A program made the translations under genes and the position numbers. The notes under the pieces were generated by a model. It made no database searches. It saw only the letters and a list, made by a program, of their open reading frames with translations, and was not told the origin of the DNA. From Microbacterium sp. Leaf288 (GTDB taxonomy: Bacteria > Actinomycetota > Actinomycetes > Actinomycetales > Microbacteriaceae), in the NCBI RefSeq assembly GCF_001422925.1, contig NZ_LMNI01000013.1:62001-126000 (forward strand): a stretch of 64,000 nt of DNA. The letters run 5' to 3'. Of the stretch, positions 25,811 to 34,825 are shown piece by piece; positions within the stretch are counted from its first letter, which is position 1; each line of letters opens with the position of its first letter.

Positions 25811-25847
25811 CGCTAGTTTTTTAGCCCAAAAACCTAGCGGCCGCTAG
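25811..25847. promoter_or_regulatory. Palindromic operator region, CGCTAG half-sites
   Basis: CTAGCGGCCGCTAG at 25834-25847 is a perfect 14-base palindrome, and a further CGCTAG half-site at 25811-25816 faces it. It lies in the 175-base AT-rich gap between the divergent tetR-GH2 unit and ABC importer operon, so binding could control both. Assignment to the TetR protein is inferred. Confidence 0.55.
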
Positions 25848-25916
25848 AAATTGCTGTTAGCGTCTCCCGGCAGATGGCGATCCGCAGGGGCATCGCCACA
25901 GATGAAGGGACCAAGG

Positions 25917-27449
25917 ATGTTCCGTTGGAAGGCCACAGCAGCCACCATCGCGATCGCCGCACTCGCCCTCACCGGCTGCGCCGGTGCAGGAGACGACGGG
26001 TCGGGCGGGAGCGACTCCGGTCGGGCAGACCGGCTCACGCTCACCGCGATCATCGGCCCTACGAGCTACGACATCGGGCAGGGCGCCGAGTACGGCAACC
26101 GCAGCCCCTTCTTCCAGGCCGTGTTCGACACGCTCCTGCAGAAGAACTCCGACGGTGAGATCGAGCCCTGGCTCGCCACGGAGTGGGAGTACAACGAAGA
26201 CAACACGGTGCTGACGCTGACGCTCCGCGACGACGTCGAGTTCACCGACGGCACCAAGCTCGACGCCGACGCCGTCGTGGCGAGCCTCGAGCGCTTCCGC
26301 GACGGCACCTCGCCGCAGGCCGCGACGCTGGCCGGCAAAGAGTTCGCGGCCGTCGACGCCACCACCGTGACCATCACGCAGGACGCGCCCGACCCGTCCC
26401 TGGTCAACATGCTCTCGATCGCCCCCGGCCTCATCCAGGCGCCGTCCACGTTCGACGACCCCGACTCGGCAACCGAGCCGATCGGCTCCGGCCCGTACGT
26501 GCTCGACACCGCGGCGACCGTCACCGGCACCACGTACGTCTACACGGCCAACCCGGATTACTGGAACCCGGATGCCGTCAAGTACGACAACCTGACGATC
26601 AACGTCATCGAGGACCCGACCGCGACGCTCAACGCCCTCAAGGCCGGCGAGGCCAACGGCGCGAAGATCGTGAACAACGACACGATCCCCGAGATCGAGG
26701 CATCCGGCTGGACGATCGAGTCCAACGAGCTCGACTTCCAGGGTCTGCTGCTGTTCGACCGCGCCGGAACGATGGCGCCCGAGCTCGCCGACGTCAAGGT
26801 GCGCCAGGCGATCAACATGGCGTTCGACCGCGAGGCGCTGCTGGAGGCGCTGCAGGCAGGCTACGGAACGGTCACCGAGCAGGTCTTCCCTGCGACCTCG
26901 GTCGGCTACGACGAGGCCCTGGACAGCACCTACGAGTACGACCCCGAGGGCGCCAAGGAGCTCCTCGCCGAGGCCGGCTACCCCGACGGGTTCTCGATCG
27001 ACATGATGTCGACCCCGGCGTTCCAGACCACGTTCGACCTGGTCGCGCAGCAGCTCGCCGACATCGGGATCACGGTGAACTACACCGACCCCGGCACGGG
27101 CAACTTCATCACCGACATGCTCGCCCCGAAGTACCCGGCGACGTGGATGGCGCTCGAGCAGAACCCGGACTGGCAGCTGATCAACTTCATGATCGCGCCT
27201 GATGCGACGTTCAACCCGTTCCACTCGCAGGACCCGCAGGTCGACGAGTACATCTCGACGATCCAGATGGGCACCCAGGAGGAGGCCGACCAGGCGACCA
27301 AGGACCTCAACGCCTACCTGGTCGAGCAGGCCTGGTTCGCACCGTTCTACCGGGTCCAGGGCACGTACGCGACCGACGCGAACACGAACCTCGAGTTCTG
27401 GCCCACCAACGCCTACCCGTCGATCTTCGACTTCTCGCCGAAGAACTGA
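25917..27449 (+). CDS. ABC importer solute-binding lipoprotein, family 5
   Basis: 510 residues. A lipoprotein signal ends in A-L-T-G-C-A-G with the acylated cysteine, followed by a glycine/serine linker. The mature part is a family-5 (DppA/OppA) binding protein: E-P-W-L-A-T-E-W, L-T-L-R-D-D-V-E-F-T-D-G-T, Y-V-L-D-T and A-Y-P-D-G-F-type segments. Family-5 proteins bind peptides, but in actinobacteria and Thermotoga many bind oligosaccharides. Being flanked by GH2 and GH3 genes suggests a glycan ligand. ATG 25917 is preceded by GAAGGGA. A strong hairpin separates it from the permease gene. Confidence 0.85.
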   Translation: MFRWKATAATIAIAALALTGCAGAGDDGSGGSDSGRADRLTLTAIIGPTSYDIGQGAEYGNRSPFFQAVFDTLLQKNSDGEIEPWLATEWEYNEDNTVLTLTLRDDVEFTDGTKLDADAVVASLERFRDGTSPQAATLAGKEFAAVDATTVTITQDAPDPSLVNMLSIAPGLIQAPSTFDDPDSATEPIGSGPYVLDTAATVTGTTYVYTANPDYWNPDAVKYDNLTINVIEDPTATLNALKAGEANGAKIVNNDTIPEIEASGWTIESNELDFQGLLLFDRAGTMAPELADVKVRQAINMAFDREALLEALQAGYGTVTEQVFPATSVGYDEALDSTYEYDPEGAKELLAEAGYPDGFSIDMMSTPAFQTTFDLVAQQLADIGITVNYTDPGTGNFITDMLAPKYPATWMALEQNPDWQLINFMIAPDATFNPFHSQDPQVDEYISTIQMGTQEEADQATKDLNAYLVEQAWFAPFYRVQGTYATDANTNLEFWPTNAYPSIFDFSPKN

Positions 27450-27454
27450 AACCT

Positions 27455-27493
27455 CTCCCCGCCCGCCCGCACGCCGCGGGCGGGCGGGGAGAC
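27455..27493 (+). terminator. 16-base GC hairpin inside the ABC importer operon
   Basis: TCTCCCCGCCCGCCCG (27455-27470) pairs perfectly with 27478-27493 around a seven-base loop, in the 64-base gap between the binding-protein and permease genes. Such a structure usually stabilises the upstream message or partially terminates, raising binding protein over permease. Confidence 0.6.
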
Positions 27494-27513
27494 ACCACCC
27501 ACGGGAAAGCGAC

Positions 27514-28455
27514 ATGCTCTCATTCATCCTCCGGCGCGTACTGTCGGGCGTCATCCTCATCGCGGTGATCTCGTTCCTCGCGTTCGTCCTCCTGTACGCC
27601 GCGGGCGGCGACATCGCCCGCCGCATCCTCGGCGAGAACGCCACCGCCGAGACCGTCGCCAAGAAGACTGAGCAGCTCGGGCTGGACCAGCCGCTGCTGC
27701 AGCAGTACTGGAACTGGGTCACCGGCGCCCTCACGGGCGATCTCGGTCGCAGCTGGTTCACCGGCGAGCTCGTCTCGACGAGCGTCAGCAACCGCCTCGC
27801 GGTCACCCTCGCGATCGTGATCGGCGCGACCGTCGTCTCGGCGATCGTCTCGGTCGTGCTCGGCATCCTCGCCGCCCGCCGCGGCGGCTGGGTCGACGGC
27901 AGCGTCCAGGTGATCTCCCTCATCGGCTTCGCGATCCCCGGCTTCCTCATCGCACTGGGCCTCGTGCTCGTGTTCGCGATCAACCTGGGCTGGTTCAAGG
28001 CGACCGGATACGTGCCTGCGACCACCTCGGTGTCGGGCTGGCTCTCGTCCGTGACGCTGCCCATCGTGGCGCTGTCGATCGGCGCGATCGCGGCGGTGTC
28101 GCAGCAGGTCCGCGGCTCGGTCATCGACGCGATGTCGCGGGACTACGTCCGCACGCTCCGCTCGCGCGGCCTCAGCACGAACGCGGTCGTATACCGCCAC
28201 GTGCTCCGCAACGCCGGCGGCCCCGCACTGGCGGTGCTCGCCGTGCAGTTCATCGGCCTCCTCGGTGGGGCCGTCATCGTCGAGCAGGTCTTCGCCATCC
28301 CCGGCATGGGCCAGCTCACCGTCCGCGCCACCACCCTCGGCGACATCCCGGTCGTCATGGGCGTCGTGATCGCCTTCGCGGTCATCGTCGTCATCGTGAA
28401 CCTCCTCATCGACCTCGCCCAGGCGGCGCTGAACCCGAAGGTGCGACTCTCATGA
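27514..28455 (+). CDS. ABC importer permease (DppB-like)
   Basis: 313 residues with six hydrophobic segments. The N-terminus is typical of the DppB group (M-L-S-F-I-L-R-R-V-L-S-G-V). After the first helix comes a substrate-side loop with L-G-L-D-Q-P-L-L-Q-Q-Y. The EAA-type cytoplasmic loop reads D-Y-V-R-T-L-R-S-R-G-L near residue 210, followed by E-Q-V-F-A-I-P-G-M-G. It forms the membrane channel with the permease half of the next protein. It overlaps that gene by four bases (ATGA). Confidence 0.9.
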   Translation: MLSFILRRVLSGVILIAVISFLAFVLLYAAGGDIARRILGENATAETVAKKTEQLGLDQPLLQQYWNWVTGALTGDLGRSWFTGELVSTSVSNRLAVTLAIVIGATVVSAIVSVVLGILAARRGGWVDGSVQVISLIGFAIPGFLIALGLVLVFAINLGWFKATGYVPATTSVSGWLSSVTLPIVALSIGAIAAVSQQVRGSVIDAMSRDYVRTLRSRGLSTNAVVYRHVLRNAGGPALAVLAVQFIGLLGGAVIVEQVFAIPGMGQLTVRATTLGDIPVVMGVVIAFAVIVVIVNLLIDLAQAALNPKVRLS

Positions 28456-30314
28456 CCGCCATCGACGTCCCCCTCGACGTACCGGTCGCGCCGGTACGCG
28501 TCTCGCTCTGGCGCCGGCTGGTGCGCCGCCCCGTCGGCCTCGCCTCGCTGATCTTCCTCGTGTTCCTGGGGATCATCGCGATCATCGGGCCGTGGATCGC
28601 TCCGCAGGACCCCAACTACGCCGACATCCGCAACGTCCTCGCGTCGCCCAGCGCAGAGCACCTCCTCGGCACCGACGGCAGCGGCCGCGACGTGCTCTCG
28701 CGTCTGCTGGCCGCGACCCAGACGACCGTCCTGGCCGCTCTTCTCGCCCTCGTGGTCGCGCTCGTCCTGGGTGTGGTCAGCGGCCTCATCGCCGGCTACT
28801 ACCAGGGCTGGTTCAACAACGCTGCCACGTGGGTCACCGAGCTGAACATGGCCCTTCCCGGCATCGTGGTGCTGCTCGCGGCGCGCGCCGTGCTCGGCCC
28901 GTCGGTCTGGATCTCGATGTTCATCTTCGGCATCCTGCTCGCGCCGGCGTTCTACCGGCTGGTGTACGCGTCGGTGACGGCGGTGCGCACCGAGCTCTAC
29001 GTCGACGCCGCCCGCGTGTCGGGCCTCAGCGACACGCGCATCATCGGCCGCCACGTGCTCTCGGTCGTGCGGGCTCCGATCATCATCCAGTCCGCGATCA
29101 TCGCCGGCATCGCCATCGCGATCCAGTCCGGCCTCGAGTTCCTCGGCCTCGGCGACATCGCCGTGCCCACCTGGGGCCAGATGCTCAACGACGGCTTCAA
29201 GAACATCTACAAGGAGCCCCTCCTGATGCTCTGGCCGTCGCTCGCGATCGCCCTGACCTGCATCGCGCTGACGCTCCTGGCCAACGTGATGCGCGACGAG
29301 ATCGAGCGCACCGTCTCGGTGCGGCGCAAGCGCCGCCGCGCGGTCGCGACCGCGACCGGCTCGGTCGCCGCCGTCACGACGTCGGTGGGACTCAGCGGGG
29401 GCGACGTCGTCGACCTCGACGAGCCGCCGATCTTCGAGACCGACGGCGTCATCGTCCACAAGGGCGACGCGCGCAGCAAGGCGACCGAGAAGGTGCTCGA
29501 CGTCCGCGACCTGCACGTCGGCTACGACCAGCCCGACGGCTCGCACATCGAGGTCGTCCACGGCGTCTCGCTCGACATCCGCAAGGGCGAGGTGCACGGT
29601 CTCATCGGCGAGTCCGGCTCGGGCAAGACGCAGACCGCGTTCGCGGTGCTGGGCCTGCTCCCCCGCGGCGGCCACGTCACCGGCGGCTCCATCCTGTACG
29701 AGGGCACCGAGATCGCCGATGGCGACGACCGCGCCTACGCGGGCCTGCGCGGCAAGCGCATCGGGTACATCCCGCAGGAGCCGATGTCGAACCTCGACCC
29801 GTCGTTCACGATCGGCAGCCAGCTGGTCGAGCCGCTGCGCAAGAACCTCGGTCTCTCGAAGAGGGCGGCCACCGACCGCTCGCTCGAGCTGCTCGCCCGG
29901 GTCGGCATCCCGAACCCGAAGCGCACGTTCGACGCGTACCCGTTCGAAGTCTCGGGCGGCATGGCGCAGCGCGTGCTCATCGCAGGCGCCGTGTCGACCG
30001 ACCCCGACCTCATCATCGCCGACGAGCCGACCACGGCCCTCGACGTCACGGTGCAGGCGGAGGTGCTCGAGCTGCTGCGCGACCTGCAGGCCGAGCGCCA
30101 CATGGCGATGCTCCTGGTGACCCACAACTTCGGCGTCGTCGCCGACCTGTGCGACCGGGTGACCGTCATGCAGAGTGGCCGATTCGTCGAGCAGGGACCG
30201 GTGCGCGCGATCTTCAACGACGCGCAGCACCCGTACACGCAGGCACTGCTGGACGCGATCCTCGACGAGGGTCCTGCCCGCGGTCCGCTCGTCACGAAGG
30301 GAGCACGGGCATGA
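28452..30314 (+). CDS. Fused ABC permease-ATPase (DppC-DppD)
   Basis: 620 residues in one frame. Residues 1 to about 290 are a DppC-like permease: L-G-T-D-G-S-G-R-D-V-L-S-R-L, EAA-type loop Y-V-D-A-A-R-V-S-G-L, and F-L-G-L-G-D. A basic linker (R-R-K-R-R-R) with an acidic stretch follows. From about residue 340 comes a DppD-like ATPase with Walker A G-E-S-G-S-G-K-T, a Q-loop (P-Q-E-P-M-S-N-L-D-P), signature V-S-G-G-M-A-Q-R and Walker B L-I-I-A-D-E-P-T. Such fusions occur in some actinobacteria. The join is a genuine continuous coding region, so half of the membrane pore is covalently tied to one motor subunit. Confidence 0.92.
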   Translation: MTAIDVPLDVPVAPVRVSLWRRLVRRPVGLASLIFLVFLGIIAIIGPWIAPQDPNYADIRNVLASPSAEHLLGTDGSGRDVLSRLLAATQTTVLAALLALVVALVLGVVSGLIAGYYQGWFNNAATWVTELNMALPGIVVLLAARAVLGPSVWISMFIFGILLAPAFYRLVYASVTAVRTELYVDAARVSGLSDTRIIGRHVLSVVRAPIIIQSAIIAGIAIAIQSGLEFLGLGDIAVPTWGQMLNDGFKNIYKEPLLMLWPSLAIALTCIALTLLANVMRDEIERTVSVRRKRRRAVATATGSVAAVTTSVGLSGGDVVDLDEPPIFETDGVIVHKGDARSKATEKVLDVRDLHVGYDQPDGSHIEVVHGVSLDIRKGEVHGLIGESGSGKTQTAFAVLGLLPRGGHVTGGSILYEGTEIADGDDRAYAGLRGKRIGYIPQEPMSNLDPSFTIGSQLVEPLRKNLGLSKRAATDRSLELLARVGIPNPKRTFDAYPFEVSGGMAQRVLIAGAVSTDPDLIIADEPTTALDVTVQAEVLELLRDLQAERHMAMLLVTHNFGVVADLCDRVTVMQSGRFVEQGPVRAIFNDAQHPYTQALLDAILDEGPARGPLVTKGARA

Positions 30315-31159
30315 GCACTCCGCTGCTGGACATCAAGGACCTCGTCGTCGAGTACCCGGGCAAGGGCTTCCGCGCCCAGCCGTTCCGGGCCCTCAAGGGC
30401 GTGTCGCTCGACATCCTTCCGGGTGAGACGGTCGGACTCGTCGGCGAGTCGGGGTCGGGCAAGACCACTCTCGGCCGCGCGGCCCTGGGCCTCGCACCGG
30501 TGACCGAGGGGTCGATCGTCTACGACGGCAAGGACATCTCGCACCTCAAGCGCCAGGAGCGCCGCGCGCTCAGCTCCGAGATCCAGGTCGTCTTCCAGGA
30601 CCCGTACTCGTCGCTGAACCCGTCGATGACGATCGAGCAGATCCTCACCGAGCCGCTCACCGCGGCCGGGGTCTCGTCGAGCGAGGCGAAGTCGCGGGTG
30701 CGCGATCTGCTCGATCAGGTGGGGCTTCCCGCCGACGCGCGGGGACGCCTGCCCCGCGAGTTCTCGGGCGGTCAGCGCCAGCGCGTCGCGATCGCCCGGG
30801 CGCTCGCCCTGCGGCCGCGGCTCATCGTGTGCGACGAGCCGGTGTCGGCGCTCGATCTGTCGACTCAGGCTCGTGTGCTGGACCTCTTCATCGACATCCA
30901 GAACCGCACCGGCGTCGCATACCTCTTCGTCACGCACGACCTCGCGGTGGTGCGCCACATCAGCCACCGCGTCGCGGTGATGTACCGCGGCGAGATCGTC
31001 GAGACGGGCGACGGCGACCGGGTGACCTCAGACCCCCAGCACCCCTACACCCAGCGGCTGTTCATGGCCGCGCCCGTGCCCGACCCCGACAAGCAGGAGG
31101 AGCGCCGCATCGCGCGGCGCGCACTCCTCGACGCTGAGTCGGCCGCGGGCGTCCTCTGA
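30311..31159 (+). CDS. ABC importer ATPase (DppF-like)
   Basis: 282 residues. It has Walker A G-E-S-G-S-G-K-T-T, the Q-loop V-F-Q-D-P-Y-S-S-L-N-P, the signature F-S-G-G-Q-R-Q-R, Walker B L-I-V-C-D-E-P-V-S-A-L-D and the H-loop V-T-H-D-L. The C-terminal H-P-Y-T-Q-R-L region is that of oligopeptide-type ATPases. It pairs with the ATPase half of the fusion protein. The ATG overlaps the previous stop by four bases. A strong hairpin after the stop ends the operon. Confidence 0.92.
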   Translation: MSTPLLDIKDLVVEYPGKGFRAQPFRALKGVSLDILPGETVGLVGESGSGKTTLGRAALGLAPVTEGSIVYDGKDISHLKRQERRALSSEIQVVFQDPYSSLNPSMTIEQILTEPLTAAGVSSSEAKSRVRDLLDQVGLPADARGRLPREFSGGQRQRVAIARALALRPRLIVCDEPVSALDLSTQARVLDLFIDIQNRTGVAYLFVTHDLAVVRHISHRVAVMYRGEIVETGDGDRVTSDPQHPYTQRLFMAAPVPDPDKQEERRIARRALLDAESAAGVL

Positions 31160-31172
31160 CACGACCGATGCT

Positions 31173-31200
31173 GCGACCCGGCCCATGAGGGCCGGGTCGC
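31173..31200 (+). terminator. Hairpin terminator of the ABC importer operon
   Basis: GCGACCCGGCCC and GGGCCGGGTCGC form a perfect 12-base stem with a four-base ATGA loop, starting 13 bases after the last stop. Flanking GATGCT and TGCATC extend the stem with one mismatch. Confidence 0.75.
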
Positions 31201-31246
31201 TGCATCCGCCCCACTGACCCTCCTTCCGAGAACGGAAACTCCCCCG

Positions 31247-33676
31247 ATGACCGAGACCGCCACCTCCACGCACCCCGAGTCGGTGCTGCACCTCGTGCCG
31301 CTGCTCGAGCGCCTCACCCTCGAGCAGAAGGCGGCTCTCGTGCAGGGTGCCGACTTCTGGACGACCGTCCCCGTTCCCGAGATCGGGCTGCGCGCGATGA
31401 CCCTGTCGGACGGCCCGGCCGGCGTCCGCGGTCCGCGCTGGGACGAGCGCGAGCCGTCGCTCAACCTGCCGTCGGGCTCGGCCCTCGCGGCGTCGTGGGA
31501 CGTCGACCTGGCCTACCGGTACGGGGCGGCCGCAGCATCCGAGGCCCGTCGCAAGGGTGTCGACGTCGTCCTCGGACCGACGATCAACCTGCACCGCTCG
31601 CCGCTCGGCGGCCGCCACTTCGAGTGCTTCAGCGAGGACCCCGAGCTGAGCGCCGAGCTCGCCGCCGCATACGTGCGCGGCCTGCAGGACAACGGCGTCG
31701 CCGCGACGCCGAAGCACTACGTCGCCAACGACGCCGAGACCGACCGCTTCACCGTCGACGTCCGCGTCGACGAGCGGGCGCTGCGGGAGCTCTACCTCGC
31801 CCCGTTCGAGCGCGCCGTCGAGGCCGGAGCCTGGACCATCATGAGCGCCTACAACGCGGTCGACGGCGTCACGATGACCGAGAACGACCTGCTCGAGACG
31901 CCGCTCAACTCGGAGTGGGGCTTCGACGGCGTCGTGATCAGCGACTGGACCGCCGTCCGTTCGCTCGGCTCCGTGCCGGCCGCGCAGGACCTCGCGATGC
32001 CCGGTCCCGCTCCCGCGTGGGCCGACCTGGTGGACGCGATCCGCGACGGCCGCGTGAACGAGGCCGACCTCGACCGCAAGGGGCTGCGCCTGCTGCTGCT
32101 CGCCGAGCGCGTCGGCGCCCTCGGCGACGCGACCCCTCTCGAGCCCGCTCGACTCGACGGCCCCGCGTTCGCGCGCGACGCCGCCATCGAGGGCACGGTG
32201 CTGCTGCGCAACGAGGGTGTCCTGCCGTTGGATGCCTCGTCCCTCGGCCGCGTCGCCGTCATCGGGCAGAACGCCCGCGAGGCCCGCACGCAGGGCGGCG
32301 GCAGCGCCACGGTGATCCCCGAGTCCGTGGTCTCGCCGCTCGAGGCGATCCGCGCCGCGGTGCCGGCGGCCGAGGTGAAGTTCGAGATCGGCGCAGTCGT
32401 GCAGGAGGGGGTCGCCGAGATCCCCCTCGCACAGCTGACCAACCCGGCGACCGGTGAGGCCGGCATCCGCGTCGCGTTCTTCGACGCCGACGGCACCGAG
32501 CTGTTCGCCGAGAACCGTCGCTCCACGGCGCTGGTCTGGTTCGGCGGCGACGCCCCGATCTCGGCGAGCGCCACGGTGGTGTTCGAGACGGTGTACACGC
32601 CCGCCGAGTCGGGCGACATCGAGCTCGGCTTCGCCGGCGCGAACCCGGGCAGGCTGTACGTCGACGAGCGTCTCGTCCTCGACGACGCCCCGGTCATCGA
32701 GGGCACCGACCTCGGCGCGGCCTTCCTCAACCCGCCGTCGATCACCGCCACGGTCGCCGTCGAGGCCGGCCGCGAGACCGCCGTCCGCGTGGAGTTCACG
32801 CGCGAGAGCCACGGCGCGCTGTCCGGCGCCCTCAGCGCCACGCTGGGCATCGCGCCCGAGCGCACCGATCCCGACGAGCTCATCGCGCGCGCGGTCGCGG
32901 AGGCCGCGGCATCCGAGGTCGCGATCGTCGTCGTGGGCACGAACGCGAAGGTCGAGTCGGAGGGCTACGACCGCACCAGCCTCGACCTCCCCGGCCGCCA
33001 GGACGACCTGGTGCGCGCCGTCGCCGCCACCGGAACCCCGACGATCGTCGTGGTGAACGCCGGTTCGCCGGTCGTGCTGCCGTGGGCGGACGAGGTCGCG
33101 GCCGTCGTGCAGGGGTACTTCGGGGGCCAGGAGTTCGGGCACGCGATCGCCGACGTGCTGACCGGAGCCGCCGAGCCCGGCGGGCGCCTGCCCACGACGT
33201 GGCCCGCGGCCCTCGCCGACGTGCCGGTGACCGAGGTCGTTCCGACCGACGGCCGGCTCGACTACCGCGAAGGGCTGCACATCGGCTACCGCGCGTGGCT
33301 GAAGGCCGATGCCGAGCCGGCGTTCCCGTTCGGTCACGGGCTCGGTTACACGACATGGTCGTGGGGTGCGGCGCAGCGCATCGGCGACGCGGTCGAGGTG
33401 ACGCTCGCGAACACCGGCGACCGCGCCGGCAAGCAGGTCGTGCAGGTCTACGCCGAGCGCGCGGAGTCCGCGGTGGAGCGCCCCGAGCGCTGGCTCGTCG
33501 GCTTCGCGACCGTGCACGCCGCACCTGGCGAGACCGTCACCGCGACCGTCCCCGTGCCGGCCCGCCGCCTCGCCCACTGGGCGGGCGAGTGGGTCGTCGA
33601 GCCGGGCGCGTTCACGCTCCGCGCCGGCGCGTCGGTGGTGGACCTGCCGCTCGCGGTCGACTGGACCGCTGCGTGA
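31247..33676 (+). CDS. GH3 beta-glucosidase with PA14 insert
   Basis: 809 residues. The TIM-barrel domain includes T-P-K-H-Y-V-A-N-D and the nucleophile D233 in V-I-S-D-W-T-A-V. The sandwich domain carries E-S-E-G-Y-D-R, and a fibronectin-III-like end follows F-P-F-G-H-G-L-G-Y-T. A PA14-type beta module, roughly residues 400-550 (I-R-V-A-F-F-D-A-D-G-T-E-L-F to T-L-G-I), is inserted in the sandwich domain, as in Kluyveromyces and DesR-type beta-glucosidases, where it shapes substrate access. No signal peptide is seen. It follows the importer operon and overlaps the esterase gene by four bases (GTGA). Confidence 0.92.
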   Translation: MTETATSTHPESVLHLVPLLERLTLEQKAALVQGADFWTTVPVPEIGLRAMTLSDGPAGVRGPRWDEREPSLNLPSGSALAASWDVDLAYRYGAAAASEARRKGVDVVLGPTINLHRSPLGGRHFECFSEDPELSAELAAAYVRGLQDNGVAATPKHYVANDAETDRFTVDVRVDERALRELYLAPFERAVEAGAWTIMSAYNAVDGVTMTENDLLETPLNSEWGFDGVVISDWTAVRSLGSVPAAQDLAMPGPAPAWADLVDAIRDGRVNEADLDRKGLRLLLLAERVGALGDATPLEPARLDGPAFARDAAIEGTVLLRNEGVLPLDASSLGRVAVIGQNAREARTQGGGSATVIPESVVSPLEAIRAAVPAAEVKFEIGAVVQEGVAEIPLAQLTNPATGEAGIRVAFFDADGTELFAENRRSTALVWFGGDAPISASATVVFETVYTPAESGDIELGFAGANPGRLYVDERLVLDDAPVIEGTDLGAAFLNPPSITATVAVEAGRETAVRVEFTRESHGALSGALSATLGIAPERTDPDELIARAVAEAAASEVAIVVVGTNAKVESEGYDRTSLDLPGRQDDLVRAVAATGTPTIVVVNAGSPVVLPWADEVAAVVQGYFGGQEFGHAIADVLTGAAEPGGRLPTTWPAALADVPVTEVVPTDGRLDYREGLHIGYRAWLKADAEPAFPFGHGLGYTTWSWGAAQRIGDAVEVTLANTGDRAGKQVVQVYAERAESAVERPERWLVGFATVHAAPGETVTATVPVPARRLAHWAGEWVVEPGAFTLRAGASVVDLPLAVDWTAA

Positions 33677-34803
33677 AGGCGCTCGACACCGCCCACCTGA
33701 GCGGGAGCGCAGACGAGCGGTTGGAGGAGGTCGTCACGCGCCTCGACGGACTGCTCGCCGCCGACCCCGATCTGTCGTTCCAGGTCGCGGCGTTCCACGA
33801 CGGCAAGCCGGTGCTCGACGCGTGGGGCGGACCGCACCTGGTCGAGGACTCGGTCATCGTGCCCTACTCGGTCACGAAGAACACGATCGGGCTCTCGATC
33901 GGCCTGCTCGTCGAGCGCGGCGAGCTCGACCTCGACGAGCGCGTCGCGACCTACTGGCCCGAGTTCGCGGCGAAGGGCAAGCAGCATGTGACGGTGCGGC
34001 AGCTGCTGTCGCACCAGGCGGGCCTCCCGCAGGCGGACCCCGCGCTCAGCTGGGACGAGCTGCTCGACCACCACGCGGCGGCGGAGCGCCTGGCGGCGAG
34101 CCGGCCGTACTGGCACCCGGGAAGCGCGTTCGGCTACCACGCCATCACGATCGGCAACCTGGGCGACGAGCTCGTCTTCCGGGTGACCGGCCGCACGCTC
34201 CACGAGTTCTACGAGCAGGAGATCCGGGCGCCGCACGGCATCGACTTCTTCCTCGGCCTCCCGCCCGAGCACGAGGGCCGTCGCGTCGACGTGCTGCCGA
34301 TGATCAAGCCCGTCTCCGACACGTCCGCGCCGACGTTCTCGGCCCTGGGCCCCGTCGTCTTCGGCTCGATGGGCGGCGACGTCGACCTCGGCAACTCGCG
34401 CCGCAGCTGGGAGTACGGGCACCCGGCCGGCTCGGGGACCGGCACGGCCCGTGGTATCGCGCGACTGTTCGCGGCGGCCGTCACCGGCGTCGACGGCGCC
34501 GAGCCCTTCCTCAGCGCCGACACGGTCGCCGAGATCGGACAGCAGCAGATCCGCGGGTACGACGAGGTGCTCCACCAGCAGGACCGCGCCCACGCGATCG
34601 TGTTCCAGAAGCCGTCGCAGCAGCTCGCGTTCGGCGGGCCGCGCGCGTTCGGCCACGATGGCGCGGCCGGCGCGCTGGCCTGCGTCGACCCCGACACCGG
34701 CCTCGCGTTCGCATGGACCATCGCGCGCGGCCCGTGGCCGGGCGGGGCGGACCCGCGCGCCGTGGCACTCGCCCGGGAACTCGGCATCCGTCTCTCGTCC
34801 TGA
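33673..34803 (+). CDS. Serine hydrolase of the class C beta-lactamase/esterase family
   Basis: 376 residues. The S-x-x-K nucleophile motif is S66-V-T-K69, and the Y-x-x part is probably in F-G-Y-H-A near residue 157. A late F-G-H-D-G-A-A-G replaces the K-T-G box, as is common in EstB-type esterases. No signal peptide is present, which argues against a true beta-lactamase. By position between GH3 and GH43 genes it may remove ester groups from plant oligosaccharides. The GTG start overlaps the GH3 stop, so the genes are translationally coupled. Confidence 0.87.
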   Translation: MKALDTAHLSGSADERLEEVVTRLDGLLAADPDLSFQVAAFHDGKPVLDAWGGPHLVEDSVIVPYSVTKNTIGLSIGLLVERGELDLDERVATYWPEFAAKGKQHVTVRQLLSHQAGLPQADPALSWDELLDHHAAAERLAASRPYWHPGSAFGYHAITIGNLGDELVFRVTGRTLHEFYEQEIRAPHGIDFFLGLPPEHEGRRVDVLPMIKPVSDTSAPTFSALGPVVFGSMGGDVDLGNSRRSWEYGHPAGSGTGTARGIARLFAAAVTGVDGAEPFLSADTVAEIGQQQIRGYDEVLHQQDRAHAIVFQKPSQQLAFGGPRAFGHDGAAGALACVDPDTGLAFAWTIARGPWPGGADPRAVALARELGIRLSS

Positions 34804-34825
34804 ACCTCGCCTCCGAAGGAACCTC

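Noticed and set aside
25857..28124. Open frame of 755 codons antisense to the ABC importer genes
   Set aside because: The translation is dominated by R, V, G, D and E with no domain, and lies opposite well-supported transporter genes.
33673..34803. Serine hydrolase as an antibiotic-resistance beta-lactamase
   Set aside because: No signal peptide, no K-T-G box, and translational coupling to a GH3 gene; an esterase-type role fits better.
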